A stretch of DNA of 11,496 bases from Lawsonibacter sp. Its GTDB lineage: Bacteria > Bacillota > Clostridia > Oscillospirales > Oscillospiraceae. Each line of letters opens with the position of its first letter. Position 1 is the first letter of the stretch. The DNA lies in assembly GCA_022798155.1 (NCBI GenBank), contig JAAWLY010000065.1, positions 1 through 11,496 on the forward strand, written 5' to 3'. This document shows positions 1-6,417 of this stretch, in pieces. The position numbers were made by a program, and so were the translations under genes. The notes under the pieces are model-generated. The model was not told where the DNA came from. It did not search any database and was given only the letters and a program-made list of their open reading frames with translations.

Positions 1-200
1 GGCGGGTTCGGGGTAGTGGCAGGGGCGGGCGCCAGCTTCCACGCCCCTACCCCGATGATGAGGGCGGCGCAGGCGGCCAGAGCCCCGTATTTCATCCAGC
101 GGGAGCCGGACCGCTTCTTTTTTACATCCAGGCTCAGCAGTCTTTCGTGGAGCTCGGGAGAGACTTCCTGACGTTCCATATACGAGTCGTAATATTTCAT
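1..200 (-). CDS. membrane-anchored anti-sigma-factor-like protein, N-terminal part (runs off the window)
   Basis: Translating from the ATG at 200 gives MKYYDSYMERQEVSPELHER..., about 66 visible residues with no stop before the window edge. Residues about 1-29 are a charged, probably cytoplasmic segment ending in KKKR. One hydrophobic helix follows at about 36-53 (YGALAACAALIIGVGAW), then a Pro/Ala-rich stretch leaving the membrane. The start is set by AAGGAG 9 bases upstream. It begins 23 bases after the stop of the ECF sigma gene, so the two are almost certainly co-transcribed. A short cytoplasmic segment plus one membrane helix right behind an ECF sigma gene is the usual architecture of a cognate membrane anti-sigma factor. 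The zinc-finger HxxxCxxC motif of classical ZAS anti-sigmas is absent from the visible part, so it may belong to the non-ZAS group. The function is inferred from position and topology only. Confidence 0.72.
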   Translation of the reverse strand, partial: MKYYDSYMERQEVSPELHERLLSLDVKKKRSGSRWMKYGALAACAALIIGVGAWKLAPAPATTPNP

Positions 201-223
201 AAAGAAACTCCTTTTTGTCGCGT

Positions 224-691
224 CTAATTTGCTTCAATCAGCTTCCGCAGCTTGTCCCGGGCCCGAGACAGCCGGGAACGGACCGTTCCCGGACGGCAGC
301 CCAGCATTTGGGCGATCTCATCGGTGGAATACCCCTCGTAGTAGTGCAGATGGATAACCGCCCGGTCCTCCGGAGGGAGGGCAAACAACTCCTCCAGCTC
401 CTGCCGCTCCTCGGGGCCAGGGGTGGGCAGCGTCTCAGGGAGCGCCCCTACCCGCCGCCAAGCCAGGCGCAGGCGGCTCTTGCAGCCGTTCACCAGCACC
501 CGCATCAGCCAGGCGGAGGGGGTTTTTAGAACCTCGGGAGCCTTTTCCAGATACCGGACAAAGGCGTCCTGTACCGCGTCCTCCGCCTCCTGTGGGTGAC
601 CCAGGATGGCCAGGGCGGTCCGGTACAGGCGATTCTCGTTTTCCTTGACAAGTGTTTCCCAATCCACCGGCCGGTTGGATCTCTGGGACAT
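224..691 (-). CDS. ECF-type RNA polymerase sigma factor (sigma-70 family)
   Basis: This 155-residue protein (from MSQRSNRPVDWETLVKE) has the normal ECF size. Sigma region 2 lies at about residues 10-75, with the core-binding helix AEDAVQDAFVRYLEKAP. Region 4 lies at about 95-150, with the helix-turn-helix motif YSTDEIAQMLGCRPGTVRSR and a basic RARDKLRKLIE end. There is no region 1.1 or 3. It would direct core RNA polymerase to a small stress regulon until held back by the anti-sigma-like membrane protein encoded 23 bases downstream. I chose the ATG at 691 because AAAGGAGG ends 8 bases before it; an in-frame GTG at 700 overlaps that ribosome site and is less likely. The upstream DNA carries an ECF-style promoter, suggesting autoregulation. 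The signal it answers to cannot be read from the sequence. Confidence 0.92.
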   Translation of the reverse strand: MSQRSNRPVDWETLVKENENRLYRTALAILGHPQEAEDAVQDAFVRYLEKAPEVLKTPSAWLMRVLVNGCKSRLRLAWRRVGALPETLPTPGPEERQELEELFALPPEDRAVIHLHYYEGYSTDEIAQMLGCRPGTVRSRLSRARDKLRKLIEAN

Positions 692-715
692 GCTGGCCAC
701 CTCCTTTCACCCTAA

Positions 716-743
716 TAGACGTTTCAACAAGGAGAATTGTTGC
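716..743 (-). promoter_or_regulatory. ECF-type autoregulatory promoter of the sigma factor gene
   Basis: Read on the minus strand, GCAACA (743-738) is followed by exactly 16 bases and then CGTCTA (721-716). ECF promoters typically have an AAC-containing -35 and a CGTC/CGTCTA -10 at about 16-base spacing, so this fits recognition by the sigma factor it precedes. The spacer also holds a perfect inverted repeat CAACAA-N6-TTGTTG (725-730 / 737-742) overlapping the -35, which could be an operator or incidental. Promoter identity is inferred from spacing and motif; no transcription start is known. Confidence 0.6.
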
Positions 744-831
744 GGTAGAAATAAAATGTTTTCGTTAAAGTAAAAAGTAAGCGAAAGGGCGGGAAAAAGT
801 TAGCAGTAGGTCAGGGATAAAAAAAGAGCCA

Positions 832-860
832 TTGTCAGCACCGTAAAAATCAGCTATCTT
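832..860 (+). promoter_or_regulatory. sigma-A-like promoter entering the hairpin-rich intergenic region
   Basis: TTGTCA (832-837), a 17-base spacer and TATCTT (855-860) form a good vegetative promoter on the plus strand, with a predicted start near 867. There is no convincing gene downstream for over 500 bases; instead the transcript would run through a series of inverted repeats. This is inferred from motif match and spacing alone. Confidence 0.4.
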
Positions 861-866
861 TGGTTT

Positions 867-1391
867 GTCAGGACTAAAGGAGGTAAAAGACATCCCTTCA
901 GTTAAGAATCGGAGCAGGAAATTCTTGATTGAAGGGACGTATTTTTATGGAAAGCACACCAGTGGCCAGACGCTCGCTGCTCTGGACTTGGCACAAAGGG
1001 CCTGCCGCCCTCTGCACGCCCACATTTTCGGAAGTCCTCTGATTTCTGAAAAAGAACCGTTGACTGGTACGCTCCCGCGCAGCCAGCCAACGGCTTTCTA
1101 TCATGGTTATGAGTAAAATAGAGAAAAGCGGGCTAGGCGTTGTTTGAAAAATGGAAACATGCTCAACGACGAGGAATTTCGCCGCCAGGCAAACACAATT
1201 TTTCGCAGAAATACTGGATGTATTTCAAGAAAAATTGGGAAAGCACGGGGACGAAAGACCCGTCGTTTGGGCGTTTTGACATTTTTCAAACGAGCCCTAA
1301 GCTAGACGGGCTTCCGTATGCACCCCGAAGCCGTCCAGTGATAAGTGAATTCAGTTTCTTATCACGGTCAAGCCGAAGAACCGCGAGGTTT
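867..1391 (+). other. hairpin-rich region without a convincing gene: structured RNA candidate or decayed element
   Basis: No credible protein gene fills this stretch, but inverted repeats follow one another. The stems are: 893-909 / 921-937 (17 bp, with two positions that pair only as G-U on plus-strand RNA); 1057-1067 / 1083-1093 (11 bp with one exception); 1142-1153 / 1280-1291 (12 bp perfect, flanked by GGGCT 1130-1134 / AGCCC 1293-1297); 1305-1314 / 1327-1335; 1338-1345 / 1358-1365 (8 bp perfect); and AACC-GCGA-GGTT before TTTT at the end. The G-U positions in the first stem favour a plus-strand RNA. A 42-codon frame at 1151-1279 (ending FQEKLGKHGDERPVVWAF) looks protein-like but has no ribosome site, so a degraded gene or small mobile element is the main alternative. 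I see no match to RNase P, tmRNA, SRP or group II intron cores. Confidence 0.35.
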
Positions 1392-1637
1392 TTAGCCTTC
1401 TGTTCCCAAGGTCTGGATCAGCAGGTTGCGCAAGGAAATGGCGCTCTGCCTGGTCATGACGATGGAGGCCACCGGGTCGGCGGCAGGGGTGGCCACGTTC
1501 TCAATGCCCCCCTTGGCGGTAACGGTCATAGCGTTTTCCATATACTTGTAGGAGATATCCAGGGTGACCTCTAAGATTTCCCCCTCCTTGTCGCTCACCT
1601 TGCGCAGGCCGAAGGAATTGGCGTATTCCGGTTTCAT
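1392..1637 (-). CDS. small hypothetical protein, 81 residues
   Basis: I do not recognise this family. The product is a soluble 81-residue protein with no signal peptide or membrane helix. It alternates short beta-like segments (EGEILEVTLDISYKYM, NAMTVTAKGG) with a C-terminal helix-like segment (RQSAISLRNLLIQTLGTEG). Support for its being real: GAGGAG lies 9 bases before the ATG, base composition matches its GC-rich neighbours, and it starts 26 bases after the stop of the NUDIX gene on the same strand, so the pair is probably one transcription unit. The repeated acidic and hydroxylated residues around 10-25 give no catalytic signature. Function unknown. Confidence 0.7.
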   Translation of the reverse strand: MKPEYANSFGLRKVSDKEGEILEVTLDISYKYMENAMTVTAKGGIENVATPAADPVASIVMTRQSAISLRNLLIQTLGTEG

Positions 1638-1663
1638 AATATCAAGCTCCTCTTCAAATGATT

Positions 1664-2131
1664 CTATCGGATTTTCTTCCCATTGAGGTAGGCGGCGGCC
1701 AGATGTTCCCCCTCATAGCAGACTTTTAGGGAGAAAAAGGGGACGTCCCGCCAGATCAGCTCCAAAAAGATGGCGTCCCCTTCCCAGTGGGGAATCTCCA
1801 GCAGCCGCGCCCGGGGAAGCCACTCCAGCACCCCCTCGTCGCACTCCCGCAGCGTCCCGGTAAAGCCGTCGGCAGTGAACAGGTGCATATACTCGGTGGG
1901 CCAGCGGTCGGAGACAAAGGTGACCACCCCCCGGTAGCGGTAGTCGGTGAGGGTCAGGCCGGTCTCCTCCTCCACCTCCCGGAGGAGGCAGTCCTCGGGG
2001 CTCTCCTTGTCCTGGAATTTCCCCCCAATGCCGATCCACTTGTCCTTGTTCAGGTCGTTCTCTTTCTTTACCCGGTGGAGCATCAGGTATTCCCCGCCCC
2101 GCTGGATGTAGCACAGGGTTGTGTTGATCAT
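1664..2131 (-). CDS. NUDIX hydrolase, MutT / 8-oxo-dGTP diphosphatase type
   Basis: The 155-residue protein carries a complete Nudix box, G-x5-E-x7-REVxEExGL, at residues 37-59 (G37, E43, R51-E52, E55-E56, G58). The glutamates of REVEEE bind the catalytic Mg2+. The family hydrolyses nucleoside diphosphates linked to another group; closest in style are the Clostridia MutT-like enzymes annotated as 8-oxo-dGTP diphosphatases, which cleanse oxidised nucleotides to NMP plus pyrophosphate. The substrate cannot be fixed from sequence. The N-terminal strand TTLCYIQRGGEYLMLHR and the KDKWIGIGGK lead-in are typical of that subgroup. GGAGG lies 6 bases before the ATG at 2131. The small hypothetical gene follows after 26 bases, probably in the same unit. 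Length is normal for the family. Confidence 0.93.
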   Translation of the reverse strand: MINTTLCYIQRGGEYLMLHRVKKENDLNKDKWIGIGGKFQDKESPEDCLLREVEEETGLTLTDYRYRGVVTFVSDRWPTEYMHLFTADGFTGTLRECDEGVLEWLPRARLLEIPHWEGDAIFLELIWRDVPFFSLKVCYEGEHLAAAYLNGKKIR

Positions 2132-2160
2132 AGGTATCCTCCATTAGAGATATAAATAAT

Positions 2161-2191
2161 TATTTTCGGAATACAGAGTAGACCGAAAATA
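2161..2191. promoter_or_regulatory. perfect 9-bp palindrome in the divergent intergenic region (possible operator)
   Basis: TATTTTCGG (2161-2169) and CCGAAAATA (2183-2191) form an exact inverted repeat with a 13-base spacer. It lies between the NUDIX gene (minus, starts 2131) and the promoter of the AT-rich island (plus, -35 at 2220). Symmetry and position suit a dimeric repressor site, but no regulator is encoded nearby and it could be the terminator-like edge of the acquired island. This is inference only. Confidence 0.35.
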
Positions 2192-2219
2192 TTTTTTGGG
2201 ATAATTTTAAAAAAACACC

Positions 2220-2248
2220 TTGCAGGCTAATGGAAATTATGTTATAAT
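2220..2248 (+). promoter_or_regulatory. strong sigma-A promoter for the AT-rich two-gene island
   Basis: TTGCAG (2220-2225), a 17-base spacer and consensus TATAAT (2243-2248), preceded by TGT as an extended -10. The predicted start is near 2255, giving a leader of about 50 bases before the ATG at 2304. This is the best consensus promoter at the left of the window. Confidence 0.72.
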
Positions 2249-2303
2249 ATAACAAAGGAAACATATTAAAATAAAGGTTATCAGATTTTGGAATAAGTGG
2301 GAC

Positions 2304-2762
2304 ATGAAAAAAGAAAAAGTAACATTGATGCTTTTCGGGGGAATATCTCCCCTAATTGGAGCTTTGATTTTTTTGCTCCAAACACAAATAAACCCGCATG
2401 GATTATATCAATACATAGCAGTCCAGTCAACAATAACCATTATATTTTTGGCTTATTTCTTTTTATGTGCATGTCTTTTTGCGAGTAAACATTATAAAAA
2501 AACAAATATTAATTATTTCTTTGCTATTCCTATCCTATTTCTTATTGTCAATCTTACCGTTCCAGAGATACAAGGAAATATTGCTTTAGCAGTTGTTTTA
2601 TCTGGACTATCAGCACCGTTTCATTTTATATTGCCATTTTTATATTTTCCAGCAGACAAATTTTTTCTGATACCAAATTCGTTTCCTTTAATTGTGTGCT
2701 GGATTATTTTTAAAATGGGCGAAAAAGCAGGCATCCGTTTTCAGAAAGGAGAGTTAAAATGA
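2304..2762 (+). CDS. small multi-spanning membrane protein, function unknown
   Basis: The 152-residue product is very hydrophobic, with about five likely membrane segments at residues 7-25, 38-60, 70-85, 91-114 and 120-138, and a short basic C-terminal tail (KMGEKAGIRFQKGELK). No family motif is recognised. The ATG at 2304 has only a weak ribosome site (AAGTGGG), so expression may be low or the start uncertain. Its stop overlaps the start of the next gene (ATGA at 2759-2762), so the two are translationally coupled and transcribed from the promoter at 2220-2248. Codon use and base composition are markedly AT-rich compared with the flanking GC-rich genes, which suggests recent acquisition. Pairing with a secreted hydrolase-like protein would allow a processing, export or immunity role, but that is speculation. 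Confidence 0.7.
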   Translation: MKKEKVTLMLFGGISPLIGALIFLLQTQINPHGLYQYIAVQSTITIIFLAYFFLCACLFASKHYKKTNINYFFAIPILFLIVNLTVPEIQGNIALAVVLSGLSAPFHFILPFLYFPADKFFLIPNSFPLIVCWIIFKMGEKAGIRFQKGELK

Positions 2763-3499
2763 AAATTAAAAGAGGAATTGCAACTCTGTGTATCATTTCC
2801 GTACTTGTGTCAATGTGTGTCTCATCAGTCTTTGCACAAGGTGATACTGAAAATCAGGATTAAAGTGTCTATTCTTACTACGAAATTGCAGCAGGACTCG
2901 TGCCAGGGAGAACTGTTGCGGCGAATGCAGCAAAAAGTTCGAATAGTGTTGTGTGTGTCATGAGAATCTATTCAGATCCATCTCAAGAAGTATCTGGATC
3001 AAGTTTTGGAGATTATGGGCATACGTTTCTAACATTTTTAAATACAACATCATCAAATATCACTGTTGGGCGACATACAGTTGGACCAAACAAGATGGTC
3101 AGTATAGGAAAGTTTGGTAAATTTGAAGAATATAAGGGTGCATTTTATAATGCAGAGACTAATCGAAAAGTACGATATGGGTGGTATACAAGCGCCAGAA
3201 GCATATATATGGAGTTAACAGCAAGTCAATTACAAACAGTTTCTAATTACTTGAACAGAAATCAAGCAGGATATCAAGCCGTTGGTAATAACTGTGCTAG
3301 TTATGCAGTCAATGCATGGAATTCTGTGCTTTCAGTGAACGATGATAAATATATTGACCATTTTGTAACTCCAACAGTAGTCTACCAAGATATAGGAGCA
3401 ATTGGATATTATTTAGAGGGAAATGGTTTACTTAAAGCAGATTATGATTTATGCTATTACAGCGGAACAACTAGAGTAACATGCAAGGACTACCTTTAA
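2759..3499 (+). pseudogene. secreted permuted NlpC/P60 (papain-like) protein, frame broken by an in-frame TAA
   Basis: From the ATG at 2759 (AAAGGAGAG upstream, overlapping the previous stop) the frame encodes a good signal peptide, MKIKRGIATLC...SSVFA, then reaches TAA at codon 35 (2861-2863). The same frame continues without interruption to 3499, so one base change (for example CAA or AAA to TAA) would restore a 246-residue secreted protein. In the mature part GDYGHTFLTF (His at full-length residue about 88) precedes NNCASYAVNAWNS (Cys about 179). A His motif before an N-C-x-S motif is the order in circularly permuted NlpC/P60-like cysteine hydrolases (LRAT/YiiX-type folds), which act on amide or ester bonds, often in cell wall or lipids. 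A truncated product could start at GTG 2900 or ATG 2960, but neither has a ribosome site and both would lack the signal peptide. A sequencing error is possible. Confidence 0.72.
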
Positions 3500-3538
3500 G
3501 CAGTGCCAGCACGAATATAAGATTCGCCCTATAAGGAG

Positions 3539-3569
3539 ACAGGAGATGCCGCAAGGCGTCTCCTGTTTT
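3539..3569 (+). terminator. rho-independent terminator of the AT-rich island
   Basis: ACAGGAGATGCC (3539-3550), a GCAA tetraloop and GGCGTCTCCTGT (3555-3566) form a 12-bp stem with one U-G pair on the plus-strand RNA, followed by TTT and a T-rich continuation. It ends the plus-strand island and lies directly beyond the 3' end of the convergent htrA gene. The opposite strand has no U tract, so it is not clearly bidirectional. Confidence 0.85.
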
Positions 3570-3571
3570 GC

Positions 3572-4804
3572 TTATGCCTCAATCAGCTCCACATCCACGG
3601 TGAACCGCTCCCCATCCCGCAGGTAGGTGAGGGCCACCGTGTCCCCGGGGCCCAGCCCCAGCTTGATCCGGGTCAGGTCCTCAATTCCAGCGATGGGGAC
3701 GCCGTTAGCGGCAACGATGATGTCGCCTTCCCGCAGACCGCTGGCCCAGGCGTCGCTGTCATTCTCCACCTCCAGCAGCTCCAGGCCGCCTCCCTCCGCC
3801 GGGATGGTATTGACGGAGAACCCGGACCGGCCAGGTTTGATCTCCTCACCGGCAATCAGATGGTCGGCCACATATTTGATCCGTGCGGAGGGGATGGCAA
3901 AGCCCAGCCCCTCGGCGGAGCCGTCTTCGGTGACGATTTTGATGGTATTGATCCCCATCACCTGGCCGTACTGGTTGAGCAGGGGGCCGCCGGAGTTGCC
4001 AAAGTTAATGGCGGCGCTGGTCTGGATGAGCACCATAGTGATGCCATCCACCTCCACCTCCCGGTCCAGAGAGGAGACAATGCCGTCAGTGATGGTAGCC
4101 CGATAGCCCAGGGAATCCCCCAGGGCGGCCACCGGCTCCCCCACCCGGAGGGTGTTTGAGTCGCCGAACTGGGCAGGTTCCAGTCCCTCCGCCTCCACCT
4201 TCAGCACAGCCAAGTCCTCTACCGGGTCGAAGCCCACCAAGCCGGCGGGCAGAGACCGGTTGTCGTGGAACAGCACATCGACCTTCCTGGCGCCGGCCAC
4301 CACATGGGCGTTGGTAATAATATAGCCGTCTTGGGTGAGGATCACGCCGCTGCCCGCGCTGTAGCCGTGGGCAGTGTGCGACTCAATGGAGACCGTAGAC
4401 GGAAGGACCCGCTCATAAATCTGGACATAGTCCAGCTTCTCCTCCTGAGCTGGCTGGAGGGACACCGTCACGCCGGTGCCCGTCTCCGCCCGGGGGATAG
4501 AGGGGGGCTCGGTGCTGTACTCCTCGTCCTGAATGTAGAAGTCCTCCTCCGCGGGGGGAAAGAAGTCCTGAATCATTCGGCCCGGCTGGAAATATTGGTC
4601 CAGCAAAATCGTCGAGACGCAGATTACCGCAATCAGGGCCAGCAGCCCCAAAAACCAAGGCCACTTTCGCCTGCGCCTGCGGGTACGCAGCACCGGGCGG
4701 CGGGATGCCGCCTTTGGAATCCGGACAGCAGGCGGATCAGGAAACACCGGGGAGGGCTGTTCCCAGGGTCCGCCCTGCCACAGGCCGTCGTTTCGGTTGT
4801 CCAT
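3572..4804 (-). CDS. htrA: HtrA/DegP-type membrane-anchored serine protease with PDZ domain
   Basis: The 410-residue protein begins with a Pro-rich cytoplasmic segment and an arginine cluster (RTRRRRRK, about 41-47), then one membrane helix (about 49-68) that anchors the catalytic part outside the membrane. A linker leads to a trypsin-like domain with the triad H167 (TNAHVV), D197 (EDLAVLKV) and S271 (GNSGGP). A single PDZ domain (about 325-405, with SGLREGDIIVAANGVPI) completes the Gram-positive HtrA layout. The family degrades or refolds misfolded exported proteins. I chose ATG 4804, preceded by AGAGGTG; an upstream in-frame ATG at 4939 would translate the repeat element in front and is unlikely. 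It follows a histidine kinase gene by 141 bases on the same strand, so the two-component system probably controls it, as CssRS does for htrA in Bacillus. The oxyanion loop reads INFGNSGGP rather than the usual INPGNSGGP. Confidence 0.94.
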   Translation of the reverse strand: MDNRNDGLWQGGPWEQPSPVFPDPPAVRIPKAASRRPVLRTRRRRRKWPWFLGLLALIAVICVSTILLDQYFQPGRMIQDFFPPAEEDFYIQDEEYSTEPPSIPRAETGTGVTVSLQPAQEEKLDYVQIYERVLPSTVSIESHTAHGYSAGSGVILTQDGYIITNAHVVAGARKVDVLFHDNRSLPAGLVGFDPVEDLAVLKVEAEGLEPAQFGDSNTLRVGEPVAALGDSLGYRATITDGIVSSLDREVEVDGITMVLIQTSAAINFGNSGGPLLNQYGQVMGINTIKIVTEDGSAEGLGFAIPSARIKYVADHLIAGEEIKPGRSGFSVNTIPAEGGGLELLEVENDSDAWASGLREGDIIVAANGVPIAGIEDLTRIKLGLGPGDTVALTYLRDGERFTVDVELIEA

Positions 4805-4823
4805 CTCGGCACCTCTCATTCTC

Positions 4824-4938
4824 AAAGGCTCCCTCTCTGTGGGAACTGTCAGCCATAAGGCTGACTGAGGGAGTTTTCTGATCCGCGCACTCCCTCCGTC
4901 ACGGCCTCGCCGTGCTGCCTCCCTCAAAGCGGGAAGCA
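4824..4938 (-). repeat. palindromic intergenic repeat (MITE/REP-like) between the kinase and htrA
   Basis: Almost the whole 141-base gap is nested inverted repeats: GTCAGCC-ATAA-GGCTGAC (4848-4865), GAGGGAG (4867-4873) with CTCCCTC (4890-4896), CACGGC-CTC-GCCGTG (4900-4914), and imperfect outer ends, GGCTCCCTCTCTGTGGGA against TCCCTCAAAGCGGGAAGC (about 4828-4844 / 4919-4937). From memory, repeats of this style recur between genes in gut Oscillospirales; that is not checked here. Lying inside a probable operon, it may form RNA structures that dampen or stabilise the htrA part of the message. Confidence 0.6.
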
Positions 4939-4945
4939 TTTGTTT

Positions 4946-6388
4946 TTACGCCAGCGTCAGGGTAAACTGGAACTGGGTCACTCCATCCTCGCTGGTAACG
5001 GTGATGTTTTCTTTTAGATTGCCCAGAATGGTCTTGACAATATACAGCCCCAGTCCCACGCCCTCCCGGTCTATCGACCGGGAGTAGTCTGCCTTGTGGA
5101 AGCGCTCGAAGAGCAAGGGCAGCTCGTCCGGGGGAATGGTGGCCCCCAGGTTTCGGATGCTTACCAGAGCCTTGCCGTCCTTCTTGGCAATCTGGATGGA
5201 GATAGCGGTGCCGGGGGCGGCAAACTTGGCCGCGTTGTCCAGCAGATTGTAGCACACCTGGGTGATGGAGTCCGGATCGCCCCACACCATCAGCTTGCCC
5301 TCTGGCATCTTCACATCCACATCCAGCTGCCGGTCTGTAATCTTGGTTTCCAGACTGATGAGCACCTGGGACATCACCTCGGTCAGGTCAAAGGTCTCCT
5401 GAGCGGTGACGGTGCTCTGGGTCAGGGCGTTGAGCCGGGACAAATCCAGCATCCGGCGCACCAGGCGGCTGAGGCGCCGGGTCTCTGACACCACAATCTG
5501 GAGGTACTCCTTCTCCCGCTCCGGGGGGATGGTGCCATCCAAGATGCCCTCAGCAAAGCCGGCGATGGTGGTCATGGGGGTTTTCAGCTCGTGGGAGACG
5601 TTGGCGATAAACTCTGAGCGTTGAGTCTCCACCTGCTCCAGGGAGTTGGCCATGGAGTTGAAGGCCTCAGCCAAGGCGCTCACCTCGTCCCCCCGGTCCT
5701 CGTAGCCGGTCACCCGGATATCAAACTCCCCCTGGCCAAACTTCCGGGCGGCCTCCGCCATCTCGATCAGGGGCCTGGTCTGGTAGGCGGAGGTGAGGGT
5801 ACTGGCGATGACAGAGATCAGGAACACCACCACCGCCGAGAAGAAAAAGATGGTTGCGGTGGAGGCCCACATCTCTGACAGATTGGAGGCGTCCGCCGCC
5901 ACCAGCACCATCCCCTGCACCACCGTCACCCGGCCCACCTGGTTGGTCACCGGCAGGGCGGACAGATAGCGCCGCTCCGGATAGATCCCCCCCAGATTGG
6001 TCATGCCGTTGAAGGAGCCCCCGTCGATCACCTGGGTTCTCACATAGTCGGGGATGACGGTGTCCTCGTAGTTGTAAAAATGGCCGCCGGCTGTGGCATA
6101 GAGGATTTTCCCCTCCGGATCTGCCACAATAATGTGGGAATTGGAGATCATGGCGATGGAGGCCACATAGCTGCTGTAAAACTCGTCCTGAACATCCAGA
6201 CTCAGGTATCTGCGGTAGTAGGTGGCGGTAAAGCTGGAGACATAGCCCGCATTGCGCTCCACAGACTCCCGGGTTTCCCCGATGATATAGCGGTAGGACA
6301 GCAGCATAAAAGCGCCGGCCAGCAGGGTGAAGGATACCAGCATGATGCTTACCATCATAGCCAGCTGGCGGCGGTAGAGGGAGCGCAT
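4946..6388 (-). CDS. membrane sensor histidine kinase of a two-component system
   Basis: The 480-residue kinase has a membrane helix at about 10-33, an extracytoplasmic sensor segment of about 140 residues, a second helix at about 177-200, a HAMP linker (about 203-255), and the HisKA domain with phospho-acceptor H266 in FIANVSHELKTP. The HATPase_c domain follows: N box NLLDNAAKFA (381-390), F box LFERFHKAD (426-434) and G2 box GVGLGLYIVK (443-452). The G1 box is degenerate, IRNLGATIPP instead of D-x-G-x-G, as I recall for related Clostridia kinases. There is no cytoplasmic PAS domain, unlike classical PhoR or WalK. AAGGAGGTGA stands 6 bases before the ATG. It lies 65 bases after the response regulator gene and before htrA, so it probably phosphorylates that regulator in response to an envelope or nutrient signal that the sequence does not identify. 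Confidence 0.95.
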   Translation of the reverse strand: MRSLYRRQLAMMVSIMLVSFTLLAGAFMLLSYRYIIGETRESVERNAGYVSSFTATYYRRYLSLDVQDEFYSSYVASIAMISNSHIIVADPEGKILYATAGGHFYNYEDTVIPDYVRTQVIDGGSFNGMTNLGGIYPERRYLSALPVTNQVGRVTVVQGMVLVAADASNLSEMWASTATIFFFSAVVVFLISVIASTLTSAYQTRPLIEMAEAARKFGQGEFDIRVTGYEDRGDEVSALAEAFNSMANSLEQVETQRSEFIANVSHELKTPMTTIAGFAEGILDGTIPPEREKEYLQIVVSETRRLSRLVRRMLDLSRLNALTQSTVTAQETFDLTEVMSQVLISLETKITDRQLDVDVKMPEGKLMVWGDPDSITQVCYNLLDNAAKFAAPGTAISIQIAKKDGKALVSIRNLGATIPPDELPLLFERFHKADYSRSIDREGVGLGLYIVKTILGNLKENITVTSEDGVTQFQFTLTLA

Positions 6389-6417
6389 AGCGGGTCACCT
6401 CCTTCCGAAAAATCGTG

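Noticed and set aside
865..1116. 83-codon plus-strand frame near an AAAGGAGG at 876-883
   Set aside because: The ribosome-like site lies inside the frame, not before its start; the frame runs through a 17-bp stem and its product has no family-like features.
867..1391. RNase P RNA, tmRNA, SRP RNA or group II intron
   Set aside because: I could not find the conserved core sequences of any of these (for example the P4 core of RNase P, the tmRNA ends or a domain V hairpin).
2861..2863. Recoding of the in-frame stop as selenocysteine or pyrrolysine
   Set aside because: The codon is TAA; selenocysteine uses UGA and pyrrolysine UAG, and no SECIS-like or PYLIS-like structure was seen.
3627..4858. 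Several long plus-strand frames opposite htrA
   Set aside because: They are shadows of a GC-rich gene with an intact catalytic triad; none has a ribosome site and all have improbable amino-acid composition.
4805..4939. Longer htrA start at 4939
   Set aside because: The extension translates the palindromic repeat, has no ribosome site, and the ATG at 4804 has one.
4946..6388. Direct naming of the kinase/regulator pair as PhoR/PhoP or WalK/WalR
   Set aside because: The kinase lacks the cytoplasmic PAS domain of both; the htrA neighbour fits CssS/CssR equally well. Sequence alone does not decide.
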